From: JABDOU01 sp041609995
GTDB lineage: Bacteria > Actinomycetota > Acidimicrobiia > Spongiisociales > SHLN01
NCBI GenBank assembly: GCA_041609995.1
Contig: JBFIPU010000024.1
Span: 1 to 29,172 of the forward strand
Direction of reading: 5' to 3'
DNA: 29,172 bases
Position numbers and translations under genes: made by a program
The notes under the pieces: generated by a model
Told to the model about the DNA's origin: nothing
Seen by the model: the letters and a program-made list of their open reading frames with translations, nothing else
Database searches by the model: none
Shown here: one piece after another, positions 1 through 8,179 of the stretch
How the letters are laid out: every line of letters starts with the position of its first letter
Numbering within the stretch: position 1 is the first letter of the stretch

Positions 1-1
1 G

Positions 2-781
2 CTGGGCCTGACCATTGCTCAGGAAGCGGGCTTCACCGACCGATTCGTGCTGTCGTTGCTCGGCACGGCCGCCGTGGGCACCGCCGTGTTCATCCGTGTG
101 GAACGGACGGTGACCCAGCCGATGGTGGATTTGACCGTGTTCGAGAACCGTGCCTTCACCACGAGCCTGGTGACCGGGTTCTTCACGTTCGTGGCGATCG
201 CAGGCGTGTTGATCCTCGCGCCCTTCTACCTCGAGGAGGTTCTGGGTTTCGAAACCCGGGTGGCGGGCTTGCTCCTGGCGGTGTCGCCACTTGCCATCAC
301 CGTTCTTTCTCCGCTCTCCGGCTACCTGTCCGATCGGGTGGGATCGCGTCCCATCACCATTGTCGGATTGACGATCTTGGCAGTCGGCTACCTGCTACTT
401 ACCCGGCTCACGGCCGAAAGCACGGCCTGGGGATTCGTCGGGGTGATCGTCCCCATCGCCGCCGGTATGGCAATCTTCCAGTCTCCCAACAACAGTGTCA
501 TCATGGGTAGCGTCCCGCACGATCGGCTCGGAATCGCATCCGGGTTGCTGGCCGAGACGCGGATCGTCGGCCAGGTCACCGGGATTGGTGTGCTGACCAC
601 CATCTGGGCCACACGAACGGCGGCCAGAGCAGCACAGGCGCCCCTCGCCGAAGCCCAGGCAGCCGCGCTCGGAGACGTCGGCATCGTTACGGCGCTGCTC
701 ATGGTCGTAGCGCTGGGGGTCAGCGGGTGGGGCCTGGCCGAGGAGCGACGCGGCCAGGCGGCGACGGTGAAATCCGGATGA
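2..781 (+). CDS. MFS transporter, DHA2-like, C-terminal part (5' end outside window)
   Basis: The frame is open from base 2 and ends at TGA 779-781, giving 259 residues with no start of its own; the GTG at 47 is internal. The protein is mostly hydrophobic with about six to seven membrane segments. A short loop with the MFS-type pattern SGYLSDRVGSRP sits between two helices, and a longer loop near the start (RVERTVTQPMVDLTVFENR) is typical of the middle of 14-helix DHA2 (EmrB/QacA-like) proton-driven exporters, which carry 'P-L-hydrophobic-D-L' signatures there. It would act in the cytoplasmic membrane, exporting drugs or other small molecules; the substrate cannot be told. About half of the protein is missing. 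It is followed by 441 bases without a gene, so it is probably the last gene of its transcript. The MFS call is firm; the DHA2 subgroup is likely. Confidence 0.85.
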   Translation: MGLTIAQEAGFTDRFVLSLLGTAAVGTAVFIRVERTVTQPMVDLTVFENRAFTTSLVTGFFTFVAIAGVLILAPFYLEEVLGFETRVAGLLLAVSPLAITVLSPLSGYLSDRVGSRPITIVGLTILAVGYLLLTRLTAESTAWGFVGVIVPIAAGMAIFQSPNNSVIMGSVPHDRLGIASGLLAETRIVGQVTGIGVLTTIWATRTAARAAQAPLAEAQAAALGDVGIVTALLMVVALGVSGWGLAEERRGQAATVKSG

Positions 782-1222
782 GGCGTGGCGAGCGCACTGA
801 AACTCGAATGCGGCGGCGACCTCCGCACACCACGCCCACACATGGTGAGGAGCGAGCAACTCGACGCTCCCCGGACACCGGCGTAGATGCGCCGCTGGGT
901 TCGTGTTGAAGCCCCACAGACCGGGGTGAGGGCCCATGGGGCTTCAACCGCCGGTTGCGTGGTCCGGGGTCGGGGCCGACGCAACAGACGCGTGCAGCGC
1001 GTGAGGACCGAAGCGGATGGTGGACCTCGATCCAGCTGCACGCCGGGGCGTCGCGCCGGAACCCGCCTGTGGCCGATGACCCTCATGGGATCCTCATCGG
1101 ACCGCTGAAGCCGGTTCAGGGCTTCTTGATGTACCCCGGCTCTTCCAGCGACCTTATCAGGTCTGGCCGCCCCAGGCATGGCGAGTTTCGTGAACAGAGC
1201 CGGGTGTAATCTCCCGATCATC
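782..1222. other. Gene-free interval with two hairpins
   Basis: I find no convincing gene in these 441 bases; the short open frames on both strands have no family likeness and atypical composition (Arg/Pro/Ser-rich shadows). The interval holds a perfect 12-bp inverted repeat (905-916 with 937-948) and a smaller 6-bp hairpin (1107-1112 with 1120-1125, loop of 7). Both contain GAAGCC/GGCTTC arms. Near the right end, TAATCT at 1207-1212 is a possible -10 box for the tRNA nucleotidyltransferase gene, placing transcription start within a few bases of its ATG; no clear -35 box is seen. Confidence 0.5.
905..948. terminator. Perfect 12-bp inverted repeat, candidate terminator of the MFS gene
   Basis: GTTGAAGCCCCA (905-916) is perfectly repeated inverted as TGGGGCTTCAAC (937-948), with a 20-base loop. 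It lies 124 bases after the MFS stop codon and before the next gene on the same strand, a place that suits a transcription end. There is no T-run after it, so it is not a textbook intrinsic terminator; a protein-binding or RNA-processing site is the alternative. Confidence 0.4.
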
Positions 1223-2605
1223 ATGTCGGTTCCACCCCGCTTCAGCCGCGTCCTGGATCCCGACGGCCCCAGCGCCCAACTAGCGGCGCTGTTCGCGGCT
1301 GCGGGATTCGACCTCTACCTGGTGGGCGGCAGCGTTCGCGATGCCTTCCTGGGGCTCGAGGACACCAACGACCTCGACTACACCACGTCGGCCCGTCCTG
1401 GAGACATCAAGCAGATCCTGGCGCCGTGGGCCGATGAGTTGTTCGCGGTGGGCGAGATGTTCGGCACCATTGGCGCCATCAAGGGCCGCCACCTCATCGA
1501 AGTGACCACGTTCCGCGACGAGATCTATCGCACCGGGAGCCGCAAACCGGAGGTGACGTTTTCCAACGATATCGAAACCGATCTGTCGCGACGTGACTTC
1601 ACGGCCAACGCCCTGGCGCTGCGGCTGGGGGATTCCCCCCAGCTGGTTGATCCGTTCGGTGGGCTGGACGACCTCCTCGCCCGGCGCCTGCGGACTCCGC
1701 TGGCTCCGGAGGTGGCGTTCGAGGACGATCCGCTGCGGATGATGCGGCTGTACCGATTCGTGTCACAGCTCGGTTTCGAACCCGACGTAGCGGCTGTGGC
1801 GGCGACGAAATCGATGGCCGAACGCCTGATGATCGTGTCGGCCGAGCGTATCCGGGACGAACTCGTCAGGCTGTTGGAAGGCGAACACGTCGTCGACGGC
1901 CTCTGGGGCCTGGTCGATTCGGGTCTCGCCGAGCAGTTTCTGCCGGAGCTCCCTGCCCTCGCGCTCGAGGTCGATCCCGATCACCGACACAAAGATGTAC
2001 TCGCGCATACGATCGCCGTCGTGGCCAAGGCGCCGCCCCATGCCACGATCCGCCTGGCGGCTTTGCTCCACGACATCGGCAAGCCGGCGACACGCAATTT
2101 CGAGGGAGGACGCGTCACGTTTCACCATCATGAGGTCGTCGGAGCGCGGATGGCACGCGACCGGCTCCGCCAGCTGCGGTTCCCCAAGGAGACGGTCAAG
2201 GACGTGCAGCAACTGGTCTATCTCCACATGCGGCCCCACACGTTCAAGATGGGTTGGACCGACCGGGCTGTACGCAGGTATGTGCGCGACGCCGGCCACC
2301 TTCTCGACGAGCTCAACGTTCTGGTGCGGTGCGACATCACGACGCGCAACGAGCGCCGGGCACAACAGATCCAGCGCCAGATCGATGAGCTGGAAGAGCG
2401 CATCGAGGAGCTGAGCCAACAGGAAGAGCTGGCCGCCATGCGACCGCCCATCGACGGGAACGCCGTCATGGCGTACCTGGGGTTGGAACCCGGACCCAAG
2501 GTGGGGGAGGCCATGAACCTCCTCCTGGAACACCGAATCGACCATGGTCCCTACTCAGCAGAGGAGGCATACGCCCTCCTGGACACCTGGTGGGCCGGCC
2601 AGTGA
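1223..2605 (+). CDS. pcnA: CCA-adding tRNA nucleotidyltransferase with HD domain
   Basis: Product of 460 residues. It adds or repairs the 3'-CCA of tRNA in the cytoplasm. The class II nucleotidyltransferase head is clear: LVGGSVRD at 33-40, then the metal-binding D-L-D at 50-52, followed by the RRDFTANALAL motif, DPLRMMRLYRF, and the AERIRDEL helix. An HD phosphohydrolase domain follows (HRHKDVLAH and LAALLHDIGKPATR), as in the actinobacterial PcnA/Cca proteins of about 480 residues. A longer frame opens at ATG 1178, but the extra 15 residues are unlike the family, and ATG 1223 has a possible -10 box (TAATCT, 1207-1212) just upstream, so I take 1223. No strong ribosome-binding site is visible for either. 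The C-terminal part contains a charged, probably coiled segment (QIQRQIDELEERIEEL). The next gene starts 57 bases downstream on the same strand. Identification is firm; the exact start is less so. Confidence 0.93.
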   Translation: MSVPPRFSRVLDPDGPSAQLAALFAAAGFDLYLVGGSVRDAFLGLEDTNDLDYTTSARPGDIKQILAPWADELFAVGEMFGTIGAIKGRHLIEVTTFRDEIYRTGSRKPEVTFSNDIETDLSRRDFTANALALRLGDSPQLVDPFGGLDDLLARRLRTPLAPEVAFEDDPLRMMRLYRFVSQLGFEPDVAAVAATKSMAERLMIVSAERIRDELVRLLEGEHVVDGLWGLVDSGLAEQFLPELPALALEVDPDHRHKDVLAHTIAVVAKAPPHATIRLAALLHDIGKPATRNFEGGRVTFHHHEVVGARMARDRLRQLRFPKETVKDVQQLVYLHMRPHTFKMGWTDRAVRRYVRDAGHLLDELNVLVRCDITTRNERRAQQIQRQIDELEERIEELSQQEELAAMRPPIDGNAVMAYLGLEPGPKVGEAMNLLLEHRIDHGPYSAEEAYALLDTWWAGQ

Positions 2606-2662
2606 CATCGGCATGAACGGCTGACCGGTCGCCGGCGACCCTTTGGTACCTTGGTCCCAGGT

Positions 2663-3811
2663 ATGGCCAGTGTATGTGACGTAGCGGTGATCGGCCGGGG
2701 CCTGATCGGTTCGGCGGCTGCGCGCCACCTGGCAGAGGCCGGGCACGATACGGTGCTGATCGGACCCGGCGAACCGCCCGACTTGGGACAGTGGACGGGG
2801 CCGTTCGCCAGCCACTGGGACGAGGGCCGCATCACGCGGGTGGCCGCCCGCGATCGGATGTGGGCGACGGTCGCCCGCCGCTCCATCGATCGCTACCACG
2901 ATATCGAGATCCGTTCCGGCATCGGCTTCCACGTACCCCGGGGCGTTGCCATCGCTTTTTCCAACGCTGCCGAGTGGGCGGAGCATTCACGGGCCTGCGG
3001 AGGCGACGCCCGGGTGGTGGACGCGGCCGATTTCGAGAAGGACACCGGCATCCACGTTCCATCTGGCAACCCGGTGGCGGTGGAGGGGCCGCCGGCCGGA
3101 TTCATCAACCCACGCCGGTTGGTTGCGGCGCAGACGAGGCTGGCCCAACGAGCCGGCACCGTGGTCGACCCTTCGGTGGCCCTGTCGATCGACGGAGAGG
3201 CCGGCTCATTCCTCATCTCGACCGGCGACGGATCGCACAGGGCCCGCCAGGTTCTGCTGGCGACCGGAGCGTTTGGTGAGGACCTCATTGCGGAGAGGTT
3301 CGCCCTCATCAGACGGCCCCGGACCGTCCTCCTCGCCGAGATGGAGGACACGGGTCGCCTCCCCAGCCTGTTGATGGGCGACATCCCCGATCCGCGCCTG
3401 GAGGAGGTCTACTGGGTGCCCCCGGTCCGCTATCCGGACGGCAGGGTGTACCTCAAAATCGGAGGGGAGATGGATGCCGTTCCGGGCGCGGAGCCCGAGG
3501 CCGTCGTGCGGTGGTTCAATGCCGGTGGCAGCCGCGACGAGATCGATGCTCTCCGAACCACGCTCCGACAGCTCCTGCCAGGCGCGGAGATCCGAAGCTG
3601 GGACAGCCGGCCGTGCGTCATCAGCGACACCCCGACGGGTCATCCCTATCTGGCCTTCGCCCGGGAGGGAATCGCCGTGGCGTTGGGGGGAAACGGAAGT
3701 GCCGCCAAGTCGAGCGACGAATTGGGCCGCCTGGCGGCGCTGCTGGTTTCGCGTGGCGAATGGACCGACGCCGATTTGCCGGCGAGCGAATTCTCTGCCA
3801 TCCGGATCTGA
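2663..3811 (+). CDS. FAD-dependent oxidoreductase, monomeric sarcosine oxidase / DAO family
   Basis: Product of 382 residues with the N-terminal FAD-binding dinucleotide fold (VAVIGRGLIGSAAARHL, GxGxxG at 11-16). The stretch SHWDEGRITR at 50-59 lines up one-to-one with the SHHGDTRIIR flavin-site segment of monomeric sarcosine oxidase (MSOX), and Cys318 in RPCVISDTPTGHPYL lies where MSOX carries the cysteine that binds FAD covalently. The C-terminal GGNGSAAK segment is the family's final flavin contact. It would oxidise a secondary or tertiary amine or amino acid to an imine with release of hydrogen peroxide; the substrate (sarcosine, N-methylated amino acid, or other) cannot be read off. I use ATG 2663, because the in-frame TTG at 2651 adds only four atypical residues; TACCTT at 2647-2652 could be a -10 box giving an almost leaderless transcript. 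The neighbours (tRNA enzyme and arg operon) do not point to a pathway. Confidence 0.85.
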   Translation: MASVCDVAVIGRGLIGSAAARHLAEAGHDTVLIGPGEPPDLGQWTGPFASHWDEGRITRVAARDRMWATVARRSIDRYHDIEIRSGIGFHVPRGVAIAFSNAAEWAEHSRACGGDARVVDAADFEKDTGIHVPSGNPVAVEGPPAGFINPRRLVAAQTRLAQRAGTVVDPSVALSIDGEAGSFLISTGDGSHRARQVLLATGAFGEDLIAERFALIRRPRTVLLAEMEDTGRLPSLLMGDIPDPRLEEVYWVPPVRYPDGRVYLKIGGEMDAVPGAEPEAVVRWFNAGGSRDEIDALRTTLRQLLPGAEIRSWDSRPCVISDTPTGHPYLAFAREGIAVALGGNGSAAKSSDELGRLAALLVSRGEWTDADLPASEFSAIRI

Positions 3812-3841
3812 TCGTCAGAGCCCGGTAACACGAATAGTTAC

Positions 3842-3870
3842 TTGCCGATTTATGCGTATATACGTAAGCT
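3842..3870 (+). promoter_or_regulatory. Promoter of the arg operon, with dyad in the spacer (candidate ArgR operator)
   Basis: A -35 box TTGCCG (3842-3847) is followed after exactly 17 bases by a -10 box TAAGCT (3865-3870). Transcription would begin near 3877, leaving a leader of about 28 bases with a GAGGG ribosome-binding site at 3895-3899, five bases before the argC ATG. The spacer carries the perfect dyad CGTATATACG (3855-3864), extendable to TGCGTATATACGTA with six of seven base pairs matching. A second TGCGTAT copy, within TGCGTATGCATA, straddles the argC start codon (3900-3911). ArgR is encoded in this operon and members of its family bind AT-rich dyads in arg promoters, so these are candidate ARG boxes; the match to any published consensus is only partial. 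Confidence 0.6.
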
Positions 3871-3904
3871 AGCGGCCCCTGTCAGCGAGCGGTCGAGGGT
3901 GCGT

Positions 3905-4927
3905 ATGCATAAAGCAGCGGTTTTCGGTGCGTCCGGTTATGCCGGAGGCCAGCTTTTGGCGATCCTCGACCGCCACCCCGGAATCGATCCCGTGTATCTG
4001 GGGGCGCACAGCTCCGCGGGTCAAACCCTCTCCTCGGTCCATCCGCAATTGGAAGGAGGCGACCGGATTCTGGGACCGATCGACGCCAACATGACGCCCG
4101 AGGTAGACATCGCCTTCCTGGCGCTGCCCCACGGCGAGTCCTGGAAGACGGGAGCAGCCCTCGCCGAGCGGGGGGTGAAGGTCGTTGATCTCGGAAGCGA
4201 CTATCGCCTCGATACCGAAGAACGCTACCAAGAGGCATACGGCCGCCCGCATCCTCTGGCGGACGATCTGGCGTTGTGGGTCTACGGCCTCCCTGAGCTC
4301 TTCGGCCCCACGATTGCTGCCGCGGGCCGGGTGGCTGCTCCTGGTTGCTACCCGACGTCCGCCCTGCTGGCTCTGGCCCCGCTGGTGCAAGAGGGTGTCA
4401 TCGACATCGACGGCATCGTCGTCGACTCGATCTCCGGGGTGAGCGGGGCCGGACGCAAAGTCACCGCCGACCTCACCTTCGGCGCCGTGGCCGAAGGTGT
4501 ACGCGCTTACGGCGTTCTCACCCACCGGCATCGGCCCGAGATCGAGGCCGGGATCGAGGCGTTCGTCGGCGCCCCGTCGACGGTCTTGTTCACGCCGCAC
4601 CTGGCTCCGATGCAGGCGGGGCTACTTTCGACGTGCTACGGCCGCCTCACCGCATCAGCCCAGGACGTGCCGGCGGTTTTGGAGGACTTCTATCAAGCCG
4701 CGCGTTTCGTGGATGTGATCGACACTCCGCCTCAAACCCGCTGGTTGGTCGGTTCCAACCGTGCCATGATCTCTGCTCATGCCGACGAGCGGACCGGGAC
4801 GGCAGTTGTCCTGTGCGCCATCGACAACCTCGGCAAAGGAGCCGCGGGACAGGCGGTGCAATGTGCCAACCTCATGCTCGGCGAGCCGGAGGATCTGGGA
4901 TTGTCCGCCGCCGGGTGGTTGCCGTGA
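3905..4927 (+). CDS. argC: N-acetyl-gamma-glutamyl-phosphate reductase
   Basis: Product of 340 residues, the usual length for this enzyme. It makes N-acetylglutamate semialdehyde from N-acetylglutamyl phosphate with NADPH, the third step of arginine synthesis. The N-terminal nucleotide-binding motif GASGYAGGQLL is at residues 8-18; the catalytic cysteine is Cys148 in APGCYPTSALLAL; GVSGAGRK and AHADERTGTAVVLCAIDNLGKGAAGQAVQ near the end are also typical family segments. The frame opens as far back as TTG 3842, but that lies in the promoter; ATG 3905 has a GAGGG ribosome-binding site at 3895-3899 and gives the normal N-terminus (GTG 3899 would add two residues). It is the first gene of the arg operon and its stop overlaps the argJ start by four bases. 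Confidence 0.96.
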   Translation: MHKAAVFGASGYAGGQLLAILDRHPGIDPVYLGAHSSAGQTLSSVHPQLEGGDRILGPIDANMTPEVDIAFLALPHGESWKTGAALAERGVKVVDLGSDYRLDTEERYQEAYGRPHPLADDLALWVYGLPELFGPTIAAAGRVAAPGCYPTSALLALAPLVQEGVIDIDGIVVDSISGVSGAGRKVTADLTFGAVAEGVRAYGVLTHRHRPEIEAGIEAFVGAPSTVLFTPHLAPMQAGLLSTCYGRLTASAQDVPAVLEDFYQAARFVDVIDTPPQTRWLVGSNRAMISAHADERTGTAVVLCAIDNLGKGAAGQAVQCANLMLGEPEDLGLSAAGWLP

Positions 4928-6078
4928 GTGTGGTCGCCGCCCAGGGGTTTTCGGCTGCCGGGATTCCGGCGGGGATCAAGGGGGGCGGACGGCTCGACCT
5001 GGCCCTGGTGGCCGCCCGGCAGTCGGTGCCGGCGGCGGCCGTGTTCACGAGGAACCGGGCGGCGGCCTCTCCGGTGCTGCTCAGCAGAAACCATCTTCGC
5101 GACCATCAGGCGCGAGCAGTGGTCCTCAACAGCGGCTGCGCCAACGCCGGGACCGGGAAACCGGGCGAGGCCGCTGCCATGGGCGTGGCCGAGGCCGTGG
5201 CATCGGCGCTCGGATGCAGACCGGTGGATGTGCTGACGGCCAGCACCGGGCCCATCGGGCCGGAGCTCCCCGTGGCGTCGGTGGTGGAAGCGGTTCCGGC
5301 GGCGGTAACGGCACTGTCTGAGTCGGACGGCACGGCGGCGGCGGAGGCGATCATGACGACCGACACGTTCCCCAAAGAGTCCTTGGCTCACGGGACCGGC
5401 TATGTCATCGGAGGGATGGCCAAGGGTGCTGCCATGGTCAGGCCCGATATGGCGACCATGCTGGCGGTGGTCACCACCGACGCAGTGGTGTCATGGCAAT
5501 CACAGGAGGCGAGCCTCCGGCGGGTCACCGACGTCACTTTCAACTGCCTCGACATCGACGGTTGCCCCTCGACGAACGATTCCGTGTTCCTCCTGGCTTC
5601 GGGAGAATCGGGTGTGCGCCCCGATCTGGAAGAGTTCGAACACGTGTTGCGGCAGGTGTGTCTCGACCTGTCCCTGCAGATGGTCCGCGACGGTGAGGAA
5701 ACCGACCGGGTCATCACCTTGAACATCCGGGGAGCGATCAACGACACCATCGCCAGGGAGATCGGCCGAACCATGGCCGATTCAGATCTGGTCCGTTCGT
5801 CATTCCACGGCGGAGATCCCAACTGGGGCCGCCTACTGGCGGCCGCCGGCTCGGGGCCCTATCCGGTCAACCCCAGCACGATGTCGGTCTCCTACGAAGG
5901 GGTACCGGTGGCGCGCAACAGCATGCAGCTCGACTACGACCGGCCCGCCCTGCTCACCACTCTGGCAGAAGGGGATTTCACGGTGGACGTCGAGGTCGGA
6001 ACCGGTCCCGGGCAGGCGACGATCTATACCTGCGACCTGACGCCGGGCTACGTCACGTTCAACGCCGAGCCGTCGTGA
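4924..6078 (+). CDS. argJ: Bifunctional glutamate N-acetyltransferase / amino-acid acetyltransferase ArgJ
   Basis: Product of 384 residues. ArgJ moves the acetyl group from N-acetylornithine to glutamate, closing the cyclic arginine pathway; some members also use acetyl-CoA. The self-cleavage site is plain in KGAAMVRPDMATML: the chain should break between Ala177 and Thr178, making Thr178 the N-terminal nucleophile of the beta subunit. Other conserved segments are LNSGCANAGTG, the TTDTFPK stretch, NCLDIDGCPSTNDSVFLLASG and HGGDPNWGRLLAAAG. Start: GTG 4924 overlaps the argC stop (GTGA) and gives the normal length; the frame continues upstream only as a shadow of argC. The stop at 6078 shares one base with the argB ATG. 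No argA-type gene is seen in the window, as expected when ArgJ recycles the acetyl group. Confidence 0.96.
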   Translation: MSVVAAQGFSAAGIPAGIKGGGRLDLALVAARQSVPAAAVFTRNRAAASPVLLSRNHLRDHQARAVVLNSGCANAGTGKPGEAAAMGVAEAVASALGCRPVDVLTASTGPIGPELPVASVVEAVPAAVTALSESDGTAAAEAIMTTDTFPKESLAHGTGYVIGGMAKGAAMVRPDMATMLAVVTTDAVVSWQSQEASLRRVTDVTFNCLDIDGCPSTNDSVFLLASGESGVRPDLEEFEHVLRQVCLDLSLQMVRDGEETDRVITLNIRGAINDTIAREIGRTMADSDLVRSSFHGGDPNWGRLLAAAGSGPYPVNPSTMSVSYEGVPVARNSMQLDYDRPALLTTLAEGDFTVDVEVGTGPGQATIYTCDLTPGYVTFNAEPS

Positions 6079-6989
6079 TGACAACCGGACACGGCACCCC
6101 ACACGCATCCAAGCCTCGTATCGCCTCCACCATGGGCAAGGCGAGGATTCTGATGGAGGCCATGCCGTTCATCAAGGCCTACAAGAACAAGATCGTCGTG
6201 ATCAAGTACGGGGGATCGGCGATGGTCGACGAGGCCTTGCGGGCCTCATTCGCCGACGATGTCGCCCTGCTGCATCTGGTGGGTCTCAAGCCGGTGATCG
6301 TTCACGGCGGCGGGCCCCAGATCTCGGCCGCCATGAATCAGGCCGGGGTGGAGCCCCAGTGGATGGACGGACTTCGCGTGACCGATGCCGAGACGATGCG
6401 AGTGGTGCAGGCGACGCTCGCCGGCACCATCAACCCCGACATCGTGCGGCTGATCAACTCGCATGGCGGGGTGGCCAGCGGACTCAGCGGGCTCGACGGC
6501 AATCTGCTGGAGGCCCGTCCCAAGGACGAGCGTCTCGGCTTCGTGGGCGAGGTCACCCGGGTCAACCCCGCGGTCCTGACCAGCCTGATCGGCCAGGGCT
6601 TCATCCCGGTGATTGCTCCCGTGGCGAGAGGAGAAGACGGTGAGTCGTACAACCTCAATGCCGACACGGCGGCGGGGGCGCTGGCATCTGCGGTCGGGGC
6701 CGCCAAGCTGATCTATCTGACCGATGTCGAAGGCCTCTATCGCGATCTCGGCGACGAGGACAGCCTCATCTCCCGCCTCGACGCCCACGGCCTCCGGGAG
6801 TTGCTCAACTCGGGAACCGTCTCCGCCGGGATGCTCCCCAAACTCCAGTCGTGTCTCGACGCCTTGCAAGAGGGGGTGGAGCGCGCCCACATCCTCGACG
6901 GCCGGATCCAGCACTCGGTGCTCCTGGAGATCTTCACACCGGAGGGGATCGGAACGCTGTTCGACCAGGATCTGGAGCGGGTGCTGTGA
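6078..6989 (+). CDS. argB: Acetylglutamate kinase
   Basis: Product of 303 residues of the amino-acid kinase family; it phosphorylates N-acetylglutamate with ATP and is usually the arginine-feedback-controlled step. Visible motifs: VVIKYGGSAM (phosphate-binding lysine and glycines), VIVHGGGPQISAAM (substrate-binding glycines), NLNADTAAGALA, and IYLTDVEGL. It carries an N-terminal extension before the lysine motif (about 38 residues) with the helix-like segment ARILMEAMPFIKAYKNK, the kind of N-terminal helix found in the hexameric, arginine-inhibited kinases, so allosteric feedback by arginine is likely but inferred. I use ATG 6078, which overlaps the argJ TGA as TGATG; GTG 6075 directly before it is equally possible. 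It overlaps argD by four bases. Confidence 0.96.
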   Translation: MTTGHGTPHASKPRIASTMGKARILMEAMPFIKAYKNKIVVIKYGGSAMVDEALRASFADDVALLHLVGLKPVIVHGGGPQISAAMNQAGVEPQWMDGLRVTDAETMRVVQATLAGTINPDIVRLINSHGGVASGLSGLDGNLLEARPKDERLGFVGEVTRVNPAVLTSLIGQGFIPVIAPVARGEDGESYNLNADTAAGALASAVGAAKLIYLTDVEGLYRDLGDEDSLISRLDAHGLRELLNSGTVSAGMLPKLQSCLDALQEGVERAHILDGRIQHSVLLEIFTPEGIGTLFDQDLERVL

Positions 6990-8179
6990 ACAGCGTGGCC
7001 GATCGCGCCGGCCGGGTGATCATGGACACCTATGGCGACCGCCCTCGAACCTTCGTGCGGGGCGAAGGGGTCCGGCTGTTCGACGCCGACGGCCGTTCGT
7101 ATATCGATGGCCTGGGAGGGCTGGCGGTGGTTGCCGTCGGCCACGCCAATCCGGCCGTCACCCGAGCGGCGGGTGAGCAGTTGGCCACGCTGGCCCACAC
7201 GTCCAACCTCTTCCACACCGAACCGCAGGTGCAGCTGGCCGAACGGCTGGTAGAGCTGTCCGGTTTGGACCGGGTCTTCTTCGCCAACTGCGGGGCGACC
7301 GCCAATGAGGCATCGATCAAACTGGCCCGCCGATACGGCCAGGCGCAGGGCGGCCATGGGCGCTTCCGAATCGTTAGCCTCCACGACTCGTTCCATGGAC
7401 GCACCCTGGCCACGCTGGCGGCAACCGGTCAGCCGTCCAAGCAAGCCACATTTGCCCCGTTGCCCGAGGGGTTCCAACAAGTACCGGGGGGAGATATCGA
7501 CGCTCTCGAAGCGGCCCTCGACGGCTCGGTGGCGGCCGTGATGCTGGAGACCGTGCAAGGCGAGGGGGGCGTGGTCCCCTGGCCCGACTCCTACCTCGTG
7601 GAGGTGCGCCGGCTGTGCGATGCGACCGGCACCTTGCTCATCGTGGACGACGTCCAGGCAGGGATGGGCCGGACCGGTGAGTGGTTCTCCTGGCAGGGGA
7701 CTCCGATCCAGCCCGACATCGCATCGGTCGCCAAGGCGTTGGCCAACGGGCTCCCGATTGGGGCCAGCCTGGCCACAGCCGAAGTGGCGGCTGCGTTCAG
7801 ACCGGGTGACCATGCAACGACCTTCGGTGGGGGACCGGTGGTCTGTGCTGCGGCCCTGGCCGTGATCGACGAGATCGCCGGCAAAGGGCTGCTCGCCAAC
7901 GCGCAGGCCCGGGGCGTCCAGCTGGCAGGGGCCCTGTCGCAACTGGAGGGGGTCGTCGGCGTGCGAGGCAAGGGACTGCTGCTGGCGGTGAGACTCGATT
8001 CAGACATGGCGGCGGCAGTGGTAGCCGCCTGTCTCGACAACGGTCTGATTCTCAACGCGGTGCGACCCGACGCTGTCCGGTGGGCGCCGCCTTTGACCAT
8101 CAGCGAGAAGGAAACCGAGCAGGCTCTGCAAATCTTCGCCCGGTCGTTGGCGGAAGTGAGAGGAGCCGACGGTGGATAG
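6986..8179 (+). CDS. argD: Acetylornithine aminotransferase (PLP, class III)
   Basis: Product of 397 residues. It transaminates N-acetylglutamate semialdehyde with glutamate to give N-acetylornithine. The fold-type I class III signature is complete: GLGGLAVVAVGHANPAV near the N-terminus, the phosphate-binding ANCGATANEASIKLAR, the HDSFHGRT cofactor-stacking segment, LLIVDDVQAGMGRTGEW with the PLP-nitrogen aspartate, and the Schiff-base lysine Lys250 in DIASVAKALANGLPIGA. Start: GTG 6986 overlaps the argB stop in a GTGA; the longer frame from 6851 is only argB read out of frame. Its stop lies inside the start of argR (8-base overlap). In the mycobacterial cluster argF follows here; in this window it is absent. 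Confidence 0.95.
   Translation: MNSVADRAGRVIMDTYGDRPRTFVRGEGVRLFDADGRSYIDGLGGLAVVAVGHANPAVTRAAGEQLATLAHTSNLFHTEPQVQLAERLVELSGLDRVFFANCGATANEASIKLARRYGQAQGGHGRFRIVSLHDSFHGRTLATLAATGQPSKQATFAPLPEGFQQVPGGDIDALEAALDGSVAAVMLETVQGEGGVVPWPDSYLVEVRRLCDATGTLLIVDDVQAGMGRTGEWFSWQGTPIQPDIASVAKALANGLPIGASLATAEVAAAFRPGDHATTFGGGPVVCAAALAVIDEIAGKGLLANAQARGVQLAGALSQLEGVVGVRGKGLLLAVRLDSDMAAAVVAACLDNGLILNAVRPDAVRWAPPLTISEKETEQALQIFARSLAEVRGADGG

Noticed and set aside
3842..3904. argC start at TTG 3842
   Set aside because: Those codons overlay the -35/-10 boxes; ATG 3905 has a ribosome-binding site and gives the usual N-terminus.
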